Positions 28,401 through 40,765 of a stretch of 64,000 nt of DNA are shown one piece after another. Both the position numbers and the translations under genes were made by a program. Below the pieces are notes generated by a model. The model ran no database searches, was not told the DNA's origin, and worked only from the letters and a program-made list of their open reading frames with translations. Numbering within the stretch: position 1 is the stretch's first letter; each line of letters begins with the position of its first letter. This DNA comes from Tenebrio molitor (lineage: Eukaryota > Arthropoda > Insecta > Coleoptera > Tenebrionidae), in contig NC_091054.1 of NCBI RefSeq assembly GCF_963966145.1, positions 15,562,001 through 15,626,000 of the forward strand, read 5' to 3'.

Positions 28401-31299
28401 ACTCGTTGATAAAGTAATCGTAAATAAAAATGACGGAGGATGTGCATCACATCTCAAAAATCTTAGTTGCCCTGAACAACAAACTATTAGTTGCGAACTA
28501 ACTGATCTCTATGTTTTAGTTCTCAACATTCAGTCTATGAGAGCTAAACTGAGCGAACTGGAACTGATATTGTCCAACAATAATTATTACTCTCTAGTCG
28601 CTATCAGTGAACACTGGTTAAGCTCCTACGAAGCAAGTGACTTAAGAATCGGAAATTTCTGTACAAAGTCGTTTTTCTCTAGGAAAACTTCAAAACATGG
28701 TGGTTCTATAATTATGTCGAAAACTGATGTGAACTGTGAAACATTACTTTTACTTGAACAGATGTCAGTGGAGAACCATTGTGAGATAGCAGCAATCAAG
28801 ATAACATATCTAGATACCTTTTTTATTAATATATACAGACCTCCTTCGGGAGATTTCTCAATATTCCTAGACTGCTTGTCAAATTTACTGGCTTATATTG
28901 ATACTTTGCAAAATTATGTCTTAATATCTGGTGATTTCAACGTAAAGTTCAATCAGGAGGATCCTTATAAAAATCGTTTATGTGACTTTATGTACACTCA
29001 CGGTTTGCACTGTATTGTTAATTTTCCAACTAGAAACGAAACATGTCTTGATAACATCTTCACAAATCTTCACTCATCGTGTTGTTCAGTAAATTAATTC
29101 GATACGCATTTATCTGACCACCTGGCCATTAAGCTTCAATTAAAACTACCCAAATCTAAACTTAACCACTCGACTGGACTCCAGAATTTTAAACCTATTA
29201 CCAACATTGGTAAATTTTTATTTTATAACTCATTAAGTAACATAAACTGGAGTTTCATAGATGAGTCTTGTGATGCAAATACTAAATTTTCTTCTTTCAT
29301 TGATCTAATAAGCCATCATGCTAGTATAAATTTTCCCGAAGTAGTAGTAAAAACCAACAACAGCTATAAAGTGAACAAAATTAAATGGTTCGACCATGAA
29401 TTAAAATCTATGAGGAAGACTTTGCAGTCTTTAGATGTTGTATATAAAGCCTCTAAATCTGATCACTCAAGAGAAGCAAGAAATAGTTTTCGTAAATTAT
29501 ATAGAGAAAAAATCAAGCTCAAAAAAATGAACTACAATATGAAAAGCATTGAAACAGCCAAAAATAAAACAAAAGCAATGTGGAATATAGTAAATCAAAA
29601 TCGAAATACATATTCAAACACTTGTGATGAAACCTGTGACATAACATCTAATTCTTTTAATACTTTTTTTACGAGCATTGCTTCTCAGACTACCTCCTGC
29701 TATTCTAATTCTAATGCTAACACTAAAAATCCTATGAGCTTTATCAGGGAGCAACTGAATCCACCAAATTCGACTAATTTTCAATTTAGAGAGGTGTCAT
29801 GTGTGATTGTAAGGGATTTAATTGACGGTCTAAAAAATAGTAATAGCAATGACATTTACGATCTTAATGTTAATCTAATTAAAATCATCAAAAATGTAAT
29901 AATCTCCCCATTAACTAAGCTAGTTAATCTATGTATTCGTGATAATACTTTTCCAGAGTGCTTGAAAAGAGCGAAAGTGATACCAATCTATAAAAAAGGG
30001 GATAAAAACAACCCGTCAAACTTTAGACCCATTGCGCTCTTACCGATATTTTCGAAACTTCTGGAAAAGGTACTGTCTATGCAGCTCTCAGAGTACTTAG
30101 AATCAAACAATTTAATATCAAAATATCAATTTGGTTTTAGAAAAAAAAAGTCAACAGTGGATGCTGTGTTAAATCTTTATAGCTTTGTAACATCATGCTT
30201 TGAGAGCGGTGATATGGCTCTTGTTTCTTTCCTTGACCTCTCCAAGGCTTTCGACTGTGTTTCTCACAGTATTTTAGTAAAGAAACTCCCATCATATAAC
30301 CTACACCCAAATAGCTGTAAAATGCTGAAGTCATATTTAGCAGATCGATGCCAAGTCGTAAAGTTTAAAAACAAAACATCAAATTGCTTACCAATTAATC
30401 AAGGGGTTCCGCAAGGGTCAATACTGGGTCCATTACTTTTCATTATATTTATAAACGACTTACCACTATCTCTGAAATCGTCAAGTGGGTTATACGCAGA
30501 CGATACAACTGTTAAAAATAAAGTAACGACCTACGAGTCGATACCAATAATTCATGAGTCAGCCTTAAATGAAGCCTTGGAATGGTTTCAGGCTAACAAA
30601 CTGTGCCTTAATGTGCACAAAACACAAAACATGTTATTCTCTCTACGAAAAACTGAGACGCCAGAAAATTTTCAAACCTCAGCAAACTTCCTCGGTCTTC
30701 ATATTGACCCAAAGCTCTGTTGGAGTATACATGGAGATTCAGTTGCAGAAAAAGTAAGTAAAAATATCTTTCTCCTAAGAAATCTCAAAAATCAACTTTC
30801 TCCTGAATATCTCAGAAGTATCTATTTCGGAATTTGCGAATCACACCTAATATATGGCCTCTTAGTATGGGGACACACTACTATTCGCCATCGGCTATTT
30901 GGCTTGCAGAGAAAAGCGATACGCATCTTAGCAGGTTTAGGCTATACTGACGACTGCAAAGTTTATTTTACATCATTAAACATACTTACCTTACCATCAC
31001 TTTATATATTGGTCTGTTTAATTTATGTTAAAACTCACCTGGATGAATACACTTCTCATCGCGAGATTCATACTTATGGAACCCGAAAAAAATCAAATCT
31101 ATGTTTAAAAGAACTTAGACTTAATAAGTCTCAAACTGGAGTCTTGTTCTATGGTATTAAGTTTTACAACAAATTGCCAGAGGTGGTCAGGAATGCTAGT
31201 GTAGACAATTTTAAAATAAACATAAAAAAATTTCTTCTAAAGAAAGCCTACTACAATTTCGAGGATTTTCTGAGGGACACGATTGATACACTAAATTAA
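28294..31299 (+). pseudogene. LINE ORF2 (endonuclease-reverse transcriptase) with one in-frame TAA
   Basis: A 1002-codon frame from ATG 28294, open except for TAA at 29095-29097. The apurinic-type endonuclease shows LNIQSMRAK, ISEHWL, NIYRPPSGD, ISGDFNV, LDNIF and, just after the stop, SDHLAI. The reverse transcriptase shows FRPIALLPIFSKLLEKVL, FLDLSKAFDCVSH, QGVPQGSILGPLLF and the catalytic LYADDTT. It would nick the target and copy the RNA by target-primed reverse transcription. AT-rich codon use contrasts with the GC-rich host genes. The single stop splits the endonuclease from its last catalytic motif, so this copy should be inactive. Confidence 0.85.
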
Positions 31300-31746
31300 A
31301 ATAGATATAATTGGATTGGTTTGACCTACTTTTATTGTGTGTTATGTTGTTGAAGCATCGTGTATTGTGTTTTGCTATTTTGTTGTACATATTTTGTTGT
31401 ACATATTTTGTTCTTGTATATGTTTGACGTGTGCGATACCTATTGGGTGGTGTACGAATAAAAATTATTATTATTATTATTATTATATAAAAATGAAGTT
31501 TATAATCAAGCTTTAGCAATGTGTAAACAAAGTTGAAAATAAAATAAATAAAAGAAACACCTAAAATAATGGGAGTGTGTTATTTGTGTTGTAATTAAAA
31601 CGAATAATAAAATAAAATGTAATTTAGGGAAGGAGGTAAAAATCACAGCAGGCCCTGAAATTTTGCACCTACCACAAGCCGATAGGTGGCCTCGGCTACA
31701 AAATGTCGCATGGACTTTGCATTCTATAGTATTTTATTTTATCTAT

Positions 31747-32768
31747 AGTTGATTTCATATAAATGTTCATCAAGTGAGCTGTGCATTTGTAAAAGCACCT
31801 TTAATTTAGTTACATTACAAAAGTCACATTTATGAAGGTCATGTCCAATAAATCTTTACTTGGTAAAAATACAAAGACAAAAACAAATAAGAATTACTTT
31901 AATTTAATCAGTAAAAAGACGTACCATTGCTTTTGAAATCAGCAATGTTAAAATGGACAAAAACTAAAAAATTAGTCAAATCGGGTTCGCGCAGAGCAAG
32001 CAACTTTGAAAGTTAAAGTCACTAGCTTTAGCTTGCTTAGATGCACATTTATATGAAATTGAGTATATGCATAATGAACACTTGAAGTGACATTACAAAC
32101 ATCGAAAATGACTCAGAGGTAATTTTTGTTCATGCATTAAATAAATCTTTTGTTTGTGTTTAGCCATTTCCGAATAAAGCTGGATATTTTAATTTCAGTA
32201 GCCAGCTTTTTTCGGAAATTAGAAAATGAATTGTGCCTTACATTTTTAATTCCGTCGGGCACATTATCAGTCGTGAAATACCCTGTATTAATAAAACCCA
32301 ATATATTACTCCTACTATACGGAAGTTTTCTTTCGTCTTTCCTAAATGCAAACATGCAGAATACCTAATAATAAAACATCACGTGTAAACCTGTTCTTTC
32401 CATTTTTAAAATTTCGCGCCGAATCTATTTGTTGTAGCGTAGACCGAACACTTTTAGTAACATTTATGTCAAGCAATCTATGAGTGGACAGAGTTTACCA
32501 AGTTTATTTCGCGTAAATGTCTATTGAATTTATTTTAAATTCTGGAAAATTTAAATATTTAAAAGTTGAATGAGTCATGGTATAATGAGATCACTGTTTT
32601 ACATGTTCATGTAATATTTTTTTTATAACAAAAATAGATCAGTGCCGTAGAATTCAAAATTTAAACTGGTGTATAGATAATTAAAATCCTCCGATAAATA
32701 AGGGAGCTATGGACTCGTCTTTTTTTTTGGGGACACCTCTATTAGGAATACGCTACAAACAACATGTA
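31747..32768. other. intergenic, no supported gene
   Basis: AT-rich; the short open frames show no recognised domain. Confidence 0.3.
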
Positions 32769-33703
32769 CTATTCTGGACACGGAATCTTGGCCAACATTT
32801 TTTTGTCATTTCTGTTGCAATATTTTCTTCTTTGCTCTTGTCAGGATGTTAATAAAATTATAAACACTGAATTAAATTAAAATAAAGATGAATATATTGA
32901 ATAAAATTTAGAACACTACAACACACAATATTTTATAATGAACAATCGGTAGAACTCTTATGACTTATTTTGATAACACTTAGGCCTCTAATTTGAGACT
33001 CTTAGTTGGGACTCGTCTCTCGAGCTTACATCCACACCTTTTACTAAAATTCAAACATCCCTCTACCATTCTTTCATCCATTCAGGATTCATTCTTCACA
33101 ACGGCCAAACTGGAGCTCCAATCAGGAGTTACTTTCATTACATCATTTTTAACCGATTTCCAATTTAACCGTTGTCTTACTCATACAATTTATTAGACCG
33201 TGCATAATCCTAATGCATCGACCCTTGGTCCGATTCTTGCAAATCTCACGTTTGCCACCATTTTACGACAAACGGTCCTAACGAACTTTCCACATTCGTT
33301 CCATTTTCACGCAATTTCCAAAATATTAATAACATTTCTGAAAATAAATGATGTAAACCAATCGTTAATGTCATTAATAAATGACAATTATTAAAAACAC
33401 GGCCTCCTAGATTCATAAAAGACTCGTCTCTTATCCAGCCTGCCGCATTCGTAGTTCTAAGCGTTATTTTTGTTTTATAGGGTGCGCCACAATCCCACAA
33501 TACGAGTACCTTAACAATACGGGGCTTATGTGTTGTACTGGTTGCCTGCCTTGCAGGAAATTATTGTTTTATGGACGTGTTTTAACATTTTTCTAGTTTT
33601 TCCAGAGAACTACCTATCTTGCAAGGTGACTGAAATATTTACATTGGTCCTTAAATTCTGCAATCTTGGTAAAATTTTACTATATAGTCCATTTTTTTAT
33701 TAT

Positions 33704-34437
33704 AGTCCGATGAGCTTAGTCCGAATCAAGAAGTCGACATGACCTGCGTCTGCTTTCGACATTTGACAGCAGTGCATGGTTCTACCAATATTTTAAAATT
33801 TATTTAGGCAACATGAGACAGATATTGTGTTCTTTCGTGCTTTCTTGGTTTTTCTGCAAATTCATTGCTCCGTTTTAATTTTGTCTTTCAAAAAACCGCT
33901 CCCTTCAGAACTCTTTTGATAACTATTTACATATCAACTGTCAGATATATTAAAAATTGTTGAAAACAGCACTAAACAACCACGTTTAGACTGTCTTTCT
34001 TTCTTTCTTTCTTCCTAGATTTTGTTTCGGCAACGCCATGAACACAGAACAACTCTCTATGAATTAGTTTACCCCTTACCTGTTAACTTTCAGTCGTGCA
34101 AGTTTCTGCGCAATTCCAATTTTTGCAATTTACAAAATTCTGTAAAAGGATCTGTCCACATGCTTTTCGTGGGCATCATACGGAGGACATTTCAAGCAAA
34201 ATTAAACAAAATTATCACAAAAAATAATGTGGTTAAAATGTAACCTAAAAATTTGACGTCGCTAATGTAATAAACGTACAACTCGTGTCTTGCTCGAATC
34301 ACACATGCTAAAGCGAGATGCATAGTGGGACACGCTTAATACAATACGTACGAGAATCCAATAGTTTGTTTACATTATGTTGAAAAGAGATAGCAATATG
34401 ACAGTTGTTCTGCTTTTTAATTGATACATCGGACTAT
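33704..34437. repeat. inverted TATAGTCCGATG pair
   Basis: TATAGTCCGATG at about 33704 and CATCGGACTATA at about 34426 form a short inverted pair, possibly another degraded element within the 1990-bp element. A (TTTC)n microsatellite lies at about 34000-34015. Confidence 0.35.
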
Positions 34438-34860
34438 AATTAAAAAATGAACTATACTCGAAATGTTTTGGATATGGATTGTCAAACTCAAGGTCGCTTA
34501 AAACTTTTGATAGAACTGTACATTAGTGAGATCTGTCATAAATTCCAATAACCTTATTGGCGCGCCTAGTTACTTTTGCTGGTAGTGCCAACTTAACGAC
34601 AAGTCCCCAATCCACATCTATAACGTTCCGACTGTACTTGCATATTCTGGGGCACTCATGATATTACCAGTATGATCTCTCAATCGTATCTTCCATGCCG
34701 CATTTAAAGTGATATCATTGGGTAAATTATGATAAGAAATGTTAACTTTATGTCGTGAACTAATACAACATTTTTTCTTTGTTTGTGGCATTTTTAAAGT
34801 TTCGACTGCACTTAGTTTTTCAAATTGACAATTTATTATATAAAATGTCATTATTCATAC

Positions 34861-35247
34861 CACGACCTGCTGTATTATAACCGGCCTGTTCAAAAGTGTA
34901 ATTTGAGTGATCCCCGCAGAACGCTAGTGTACGGGCCCTTTTTGGGGATATTATTCATCTTAAGTTTTTGTCACCGAGAGTTTTTCTCGTTTAAATGACA
35001 TTCGAATTTAAAATCAAAAATACAAAAATACAATTGTATGCAGTATTGTTTTAGAAAGAAAATATGGACTTACTGTACTCAATCGTAACTCTAAAATCAT
35101 GTCTAAACATATTTTTCCGCATTTTTATTCTTTAGAAGCGCCCGTACTGTGGCGCCCTCATTGGCGAAAATTGGCTTTTTCTCGGAAACATTTTCGCAAT
35201 GCTTTTTTAATGAAATGAACAGGCCGGTTATTATACAGCAGGTCGTG
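34861..35247. mobile_element. nested hAT-type miniature element, 8-bp duplication ATTCATAC
   Basis: The ends CACGACCTGCTGTATTATAA and its complement are perfectly paired over about 30 bp, with ATTCATAC repeated at 34853-34860 and 35248-35255. CACG-type ends resemble those of the surrounding 1990-bp element. No ORF. Confidence 0.85.
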
Positions 35248-35570
35248 ATTCATACGTATTTTTAGTTGCATATACTAATATATGGGTCACTAGATGGACA
35301 TACTATACGGGAAATTTGGGGAATTTTCAAAAACAGACATTTATCGAATGCGACAGGCCGGATAAGAGACGAATCTAGGAGGCCGTGATTAAAAATCACT
35401 GAAGTCTTTCTTGTGACATCAAAAAAGCAGGGAAATGGCATTATCGAGTCAAAAGTTGGGTTATATTTAATAGGCCAGTTCACACATATTTGTCAGTTAA
35501 ATGCGTAGAGGGGTTAAATGTCAGTTGTGGATGGTTCCTTGGTTGTGGCCAAGATTCCATGTCAATTGTA

Positions 35571-35968
35571 CATACCGGGAGATTTTTTTAACTCTGAACA
35601 TAATCCATACTTATTCCCTATGTTCAATTTTAAAAAACAGATCAATGCATTGTGAGTTGCTATGCAACCAACTATACCGAACACCAGAGATTTTGAAATA
35701 ATGTTAAAAATTGTTCCGATTGATGGAATTAGTCTATCATGTGTTGCATTAGAAATGTCACGCACATTTCTAATGCTCTGATTGGCATAGAATAACTGTA
35801 TTATGTGTATTTCTTCTTCAAACAACTTGACCATTTTGTTAAACTGTCAAGTACTTATTTTCGTTACCTCGGTTACGTGATTACATACATGCATTGACCT
35901 GTGTTTTTTAAAACTTAACATAAGGAATAAGTATGGGCTATGTTCAATGTTAAAAAAATGTCCCGATA
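35571..35968. mobile_element. inverted-repeat element, CATACCGGGA ends
   Basis: Left ACCGGGAGATTTTTTTAACT and the inverted right arm pair over about 75 bp with mismatches. A small hairpin (GCATTAGAAATGT and its complement) lies at about 35747-35777. No clean target duplication at the right. Confidence 0.6.
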
Positions 35969-38773
35969 TGTTTCATTTCAATTAAAGTTTTAGATTTATT
36001 GTTCCTAATGCGTTTACTTATTTAAAAAGTATAGCAAACTGGCAGCAGTGTTCGGTTCAATTATAACCTAAAATAGATTTATTATGACAAATCACAATAT
36101 GTACTGCCAACAGTGCCAACTAAAATCTCAGATTTTCATAGATACCTAGTCCGAATTTAAAACAATCGTGAATGCTGTCTAATCTAATGGACGTTTAATA
36201 ATAAACTCGACTTTAAATATCCTGTTTATTATCATTATTATTTATTATACATATATTAAATTAGAAATGGAATTAAACGAAAATAGTCTCTTCATGATGA
36301 CTAAAGAAATTGGAAAGTTAAGTGTTTGTCGGAAGGCTTAAATTAACATATCAAAATGGACATACCAAAATGTAATTTTAATGAAATTTAAAAATTCGAA
36401 GTGAAGCTGCATGTGATTAGAAATAAAATAATAAGAAGATGTGCAAGGATGCCATTTGTTCAACAAGTTGATCAAGAAATACTGTTTGAGTTGGCAATAC
36501 AATCAAGAACATTTTTTATTCGGCTATTTGCAACACTGCAATTTATATGTTTTGTTCTTCTGTTGATTTATTTGACAGATGTCTGACGTAATAGTAACAG
36601 CGATAAAATGGTAGGCTATGAAAGTAAAAATTAAAGATAAAAAGAAATTAAACTTGAAATACAGAACAATGTCAATGATGCGGCTGTCAGTATTAAGTCA
36701 CCATCGGAAATTACTCCGTAAATATACCTAAATGCACAAACTCTGTAACAGTCTTTGATCCTTAATCACCTAGTACCTAGATGTTTAATTGGTTGCATAT
36801 AACACACCACAAGTAATATGCGAAAATACATTAACTTATTTATTTGGGTTATTTATTTATTAAATAATTATTATAAATTTTCAGACAGAAAATCACTCGG
36901 GTTAAGAAATTATGCCCCTACCGAAAGTTTTGAATTAATTATTAAAAAAAACAAAAGTAAAAAATGTGGGCATTCGCTACCAAAGTTTTTCCATTACTGT
37001 CAAAAAAATTACTATAAGCATTTCACTATAAACAACTGTTCGTAAAAATGGTAAAAAAAAGTAAAAAGTATTAAGAAAAATGCCATAACGTGTCATTATT
37101 TCACGAAACAGCCAAATCAGAAGAGTGCAGTGAAAAGAATTGAAGTCGTCTTAGCCATCTTGGTATTTGAAACGACAAATTTTAGATTTGTGTTTTGCTG
37201 CTGATATTGCTGATCGCTTTTCTAAGTGCAGACAGTCGTAGAAATATGTTATATCAAACTCGTGCATAATGTGTTTTTTTGCTCATGGAATTGCCTCATA
37301 CTTCCCAATCGCACAAAAACTACTAAACTTCGTCCAGCGAGAGATTGGGAGATTTTAATAGTATATTAAAGAACGAGTTTGATAAGGGTTGATTTGGCGC
37401 ACGAGTCCCAAGTGCAGAAAACGAGCCGTAGGGGAGTTTTTTATGGGACGAGTGCGCCAATGCCCTTATAAAACTTTTTTTTATATTATTTTTTAGAATT
37501 TGCACCCTTGTTTTAATTTTTAAATAAAAAAATTAAATATTCAAATTCTAGGGAATTTTGTATTAATTGGTAATGCAACTATATCTGTAACAGATGTTAA
37601 AAAGTAGAGTTTGAACATTAATATTGGAAGTTTTTTGGTGTAAATGACAATAATACACTGAAATATTGATAAAAATTTTCTTAGAGATCTATTAAACCAC
37701 GAGTGCTTTAATAGCCATAAACGACTCCAAATTGAATACAATAATAGACCTATTAGAGACGCAAATTCTAAAAATTGTGTTTATATCCGTACCAATTTCC
37801 ACCACGCACAACAATAAGTCTATTCTGAAGGAAACTACTTATTTCATTTTTTTGCTCTTTTTTCATTCTTAATCAGACCAATAACCCCACTTACTCTACT
37901 TCGTTTAATTATCTTTTTCAAATTTCTCGTGCTAACTCCTCCCACCTACCACACATTTCCATAAGTAATTCTGAATATTCAACTTCGCACTGTATTTATC
38001 AAATTCTTTCACTTTTTTTAGCTTGAACCCACGTTATAATTTGACTCAGAATCAGACGCCTCAGGTATTCGTTTCCGTTTAATTAACAAAATTGTAATGT
38101 TTGATGAAAAAGCTTAATAATATGTGATGAACTGAGCCATTTATATAACGTTGTTCAATTTTAATTTATTATGAATGATGTCATTTCGTTCATTTCAAAT
38201 TTTAAGACAAGGAGTGTTAAATGTCTAAGGTATTTGACGATATAAAATTTATTCAGACTTAAACATTTGCGATTACATTTTGAAACATATAACTAATTTA
38301 GTTACTTAGTGGTCATTTCTATTTCGATGAAAATTTTCCAAATATCACGTACAGTTAATAAAATTGTTCTTGATACGAACCCTTGCGGAACCGAGCTAAA
38401 TCTGATGTGACAGGAATGTTCTTATTTATTTTTACTGATTGATGAAATGATTTCATTAAAATCGAATTACGATTTTCCTGGAGAAATAATTATCCTATTT
38501 GGGATTAAAAACCATCTGACACACATTTCGTCCTTACGTAACATCCTATTATACTGTACTGGAACGAAATCATCAAAGATTTCGATTGCAACAAATTGAA
38601 CAATTTTCAGTAGCAATTACTAATAAACAACATAACAATCCAATCTATTGTGACGTAACTTTGCATCTTTACGTCAAACTCTGTGGCAACGAAATTGTCA
38701 AAAATTCTCTTGTGATAATCTATCGAACCCTTTCGAAATAAAAATGAATCTTTGTTAAATTGTGCACAAAATC
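35969..38773. other. AT-rich intergenic region before PSME3
   Basis: No gene supported. An isolated GTCCAGCGAGAGATTGGGAG element end lies at about 37331, related to the elements at 41828 and 50148. A palindrome with GGCGCACGAGTCCCA / TGGGACGAGTGCGCC arms lies at about 37375-37470. Confidence 0.4.
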
Positions 38774-39499
38774 ATGGCTCACCTGCACGCCAGGAAGGTC
38801 CTCCAGTACAAAGAGCGCTTCAAGAAAGAAGCCGAAGAGCTCCTCCTGACAGGTTTTCCCTCTACAATCCTGAAACTGAACACTCTGATTGTCAACCCCA
38901 AGTTCAAAAAGCGCGACTTCAGCGACATGCACGAAAACTTCACCCCTCAGCTAGAACCCGAGTCAGTTTTGGACAAGGGGGATGCGACCTTGCCCCCCGC
39001 GAAGAAGCCCAGATACGACAACACCTCTTCACAGACCAAGACACCTTCCACTTTGCTCAAAACTAACAAGTGTTTGATCGACTTGATCGAGACCGTCAAG
39101 CCCCACATGATCAAGCTGGTCGAAGACTCGAAGATGATGAAAATGTGGATATCGTACATGATCCCCAAGATGGAGGACGGGAATAATTTCGGGGTGGAGA
39201 TTCAGGAGGAGACTTTGATGTTGGTTCAAGCGGTTGAAAATTCGGCGACGCAGTTTTACGACAGGATATCCAACTATTTCAGCACTAGAGCGAAGGTGGT
39301 GAAAAACATGATCAAGTACCCGGACGTGGAGGATTTTAAGAGGGCGGTGCAGGAGTTGGACGAAAAGGAGTATCTCTCGTTTTGTTTGGTGATGTCTGAG
39401 ATCAGGAACCAGTATTGCGCGTTGCACGATGTCCTGTTGAAGAATATCGACAAGCTGAAGAAGCCGCGTTCCAATCAGCCCCCAGAGTCTTTGTATTGA
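38774..39499 (+). CDS. PSME3: proteasome activator subunit 3 (REG-gamma/PA28-gamma)
   Basis: A 241-residue protein. REG-gamma forms a heptameric ring that caps the 20S proteasome and promotes ATP- and ubiquitin-independent degradation in the nucleus. The N-terminal helix (MAHLHARKVLQYKERFKKEA) and linker with basic PPAKKPRYD, a possible nuclear signal, precede the conserved C-terminal helical bundle: MIPKMEDGNNFGVEIQEET (which includes the activation-loop region), RAKVVKNMIKYPDVEDFKRA, LDEKEYLSF, EIRNQYCALHDVLLKNIDK, ending ESLY as in animal REG-gamma. The start is the ATG in a good context (AAAATCATGG). Full length for the family. No intron is present; it could be a native single-exon gene or an old retrocopy, but the frame is intact. 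Confidence 0.92.
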   Translation: MAHLHARKVLQYKERFKKEAEELLLTGFPSTILKLNTLIVNPKFKKRDFSDMHENFTPQLEPESVLDKGDATLPPAKKPRYDNTSSQTKTPSTLLKTNKCLIDLIETVKPHMIKLVEDSKMMKMWISYMIPKMEDGNNFGVEIQEETLMLVQAVENSATQFYDRISNYFSTRAKVVKNMIKYPDVEDFKRAVQELDEKEYLSFCLVMSEIRNQYCALHDVLLKNIDKLKKPRSNQPPESLY

Positions 39500-39506
39500 T
39501 GTGCGT

Positions 39507-39512
39507 AATAAA
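39507..39512 (+). terminator. PSME3: PSME3 polyadenylation signal
   Basis: AATAAA only 7 nt after the PSME3 stop codon, implying a very short 3' UTR unless a later site is used. Confidence 0.6.
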
Positions 39513-40376
39513 ATGTGTACATACTCGGTGAAATGATTTTGGTTCGCATTGCGAATAACTTGAAATCAAAATGCGTAATTAAAAAGAAGTAAAATGTTGT
39601 GATTTTAACAGCATTTAAGCGGAGCGGCTTGACATTTACTTTGACAGTTGTGTGTTGTCATGGCAGATGGCAACAGTTTCTGTATTTTCAACTAGGCCTC
39701 GGATTTTCATTATCAAATAAAAATATTGTTTGCGTTCATTCTAAGGGTACAAAAGAAATATACAACTGGTACGAATCGATTCATTAGACCCTTTGTACAT
39801 TTGCATCGAAGGAAATACTCATGAAGTCGTTTGAATAATTTATCAAGATTGCTTACATGGGTGGTGTCCTGTTGTCGTGACTGAAGTGACTGAACTCACG
39901 CATTTTGCTTTGCAATTTGCTTAGGAATAAAAATGACTAAACAAACTCCATTTATACTATCCATTTACGAAACTCCCGCACTGTCAAAGTGTTTGCAAGT
40001 TGCCGCACTGCCGTTCTGAGACTAGTAATTTTTACTTTAACGTTGGCGCAAAAATTTGAAACTTCAAATTCGAAGTTAAGTTTAATAAATTCGCTTTCTT
40101 TCATTCAAAGTATTACTTACACGAAATGACTGAACAAGAAAAAGATATGAAACATAAAAGAATACTGTTAATGGCCAGAGAGAAGCACGGTATTGTTAAT
40201 TATTGTTTGGAAAGAAAAGAATTAACTCCATTAACATAACCAAACTTTTCTTGTTGACATTTTTATAACTAGATTTTGTGTACAGGCAACTGAAACTGTA
40301 TGTCACCATAGGTACACTCCAAAAAAAAGTCAAAAATGTGACACTGACAATGCGGAAGTTTAATAAACGGATAGTA
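39513..40376. other. intergenic with a dispersed repeat
   Basis: About 39970-40060 matches 16380-16470 (CCCGCACTGTCAAAGTGTTT and onward). No gene seen. Confidence 0.4.
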
Positions 40377-40765
40377 TAATCTGTTTCAAAATCAAAAATC
40401 CACCACCTGTTCAATTATGTTGGCAGAAAAAAAGAAATCTCTAGAATATGTTTCACTTTCTTGGGTTGGCCCAACCTCCCGCCAAAATTTGACATTGAAC
40501 TGTTGAGTCTTTTTACGTAACACAAAATAATTATTATGTACAAAAACGTGGTAGCTACCATATCATAACTTTTGAGTGATATGATAAAATGTTAATAAAA
40601 AAACACGATGAATTACGACCTAAACGACTGTCAACAGTTTTCTTTCATAACCCCACTTTTTTCTGACACTTGCAAACACACTAAAAACAAAAGTTGCCGA
40701 CGTTGTCGGTTGTATTCTCGAGGTAAAATGCAGTGTTGGTGGATTTTTGATTTTGAAACAGATTA
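40377..40765. mobile_element. TA-flanked element A with CCACCACCTGTT subterminal motif
   Basis: The ends TAATCTGTTTCAAAATCAAA and complement pair over about 23 bp, flanked by TA. Directly inside lie CCACCACCTGTT on the left and, inverted, CCACCAACACTGCA on the right. These subterminal motifs are shared with the elements at 54917 and 62334 despite unrelated outer ends. 389 bp, no gene. Confidence 0.8.

Larger units (their letters stand above)
27501..31485 (+). mobile_element. nearly full-length non-LTR retrotransposon (Jockey/CR1-type)
   Basis: The order is 5' UTR, ORF1, overlapping ORF2 (endonuclease plus reverse transcriptase), short 3' UTR and a terminal (ATT)n tail at about 31466-31485. 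Only one nonsense codon per ORF is visible, so the copy is young. The clade was judged from ORF layout and the microsatellite tail, not from a tree. Confidence 0.85.
25944..31746. mobile_element. possible P-superfamily (THAP) element relic containing a LINE
   Basis: A 32-33-bp inverted pair (ATAGATAAAATAAAAATACT at 25944 and its complement ending at 31746) brackets fragments of a THAP/P-type transposase and the retrotransposon at 27.5-31.5 kb. About 31-bp terminal repeats fit the P superfamily, but I find no matching 8-bp duplication. GCACCTACCACAAGCC occurs just inside both ends in direct orientation. Confidence 0.45.
33398..35387. mobile_element. hAT-type non-autonomous element, 8-bp duplication ATTAAAAA
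   Basis: The ends CACGGCCTCCTAGATTC and its complement are bordered by ATTAAAAA on both sides (33390-33397 and 35388-35395). The 46836 relative shows the same site without the insert. The terminal pairing continues, with a short gap, into CTCGTCTCTTATCC. No transposase remains. A 387-bp hAT-type element lies inside. Confidence 0.8.
32769..35568. mobile_element. CTATT-ended TA-flanked element split by insertions
   Basis: The left end CTATTCTGGACACGGAATCT follows TA at 32767-32768; the right end ...ATTCCATGTCAATTG precedes TA at 35569-35570. Internal pieces (TCATTAATAAATGACAATTA at 33372 and the GTTCACACATATTTGTCAGT segment near 35480) match, in reverse, the intact 233-bp relative at 46836-47068. 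The rest is inserted DNA, including a 1990-bp hAT-type element. Confidence 0.65.

Noticed and set aside
39640..39690. X-box-like GTTGTCATGGCAGATGGCAAC downstream of PSME3
   Set aside because: Neither half-site combination fits the consensus spacing GTNRCC-N2-RGYAAC.
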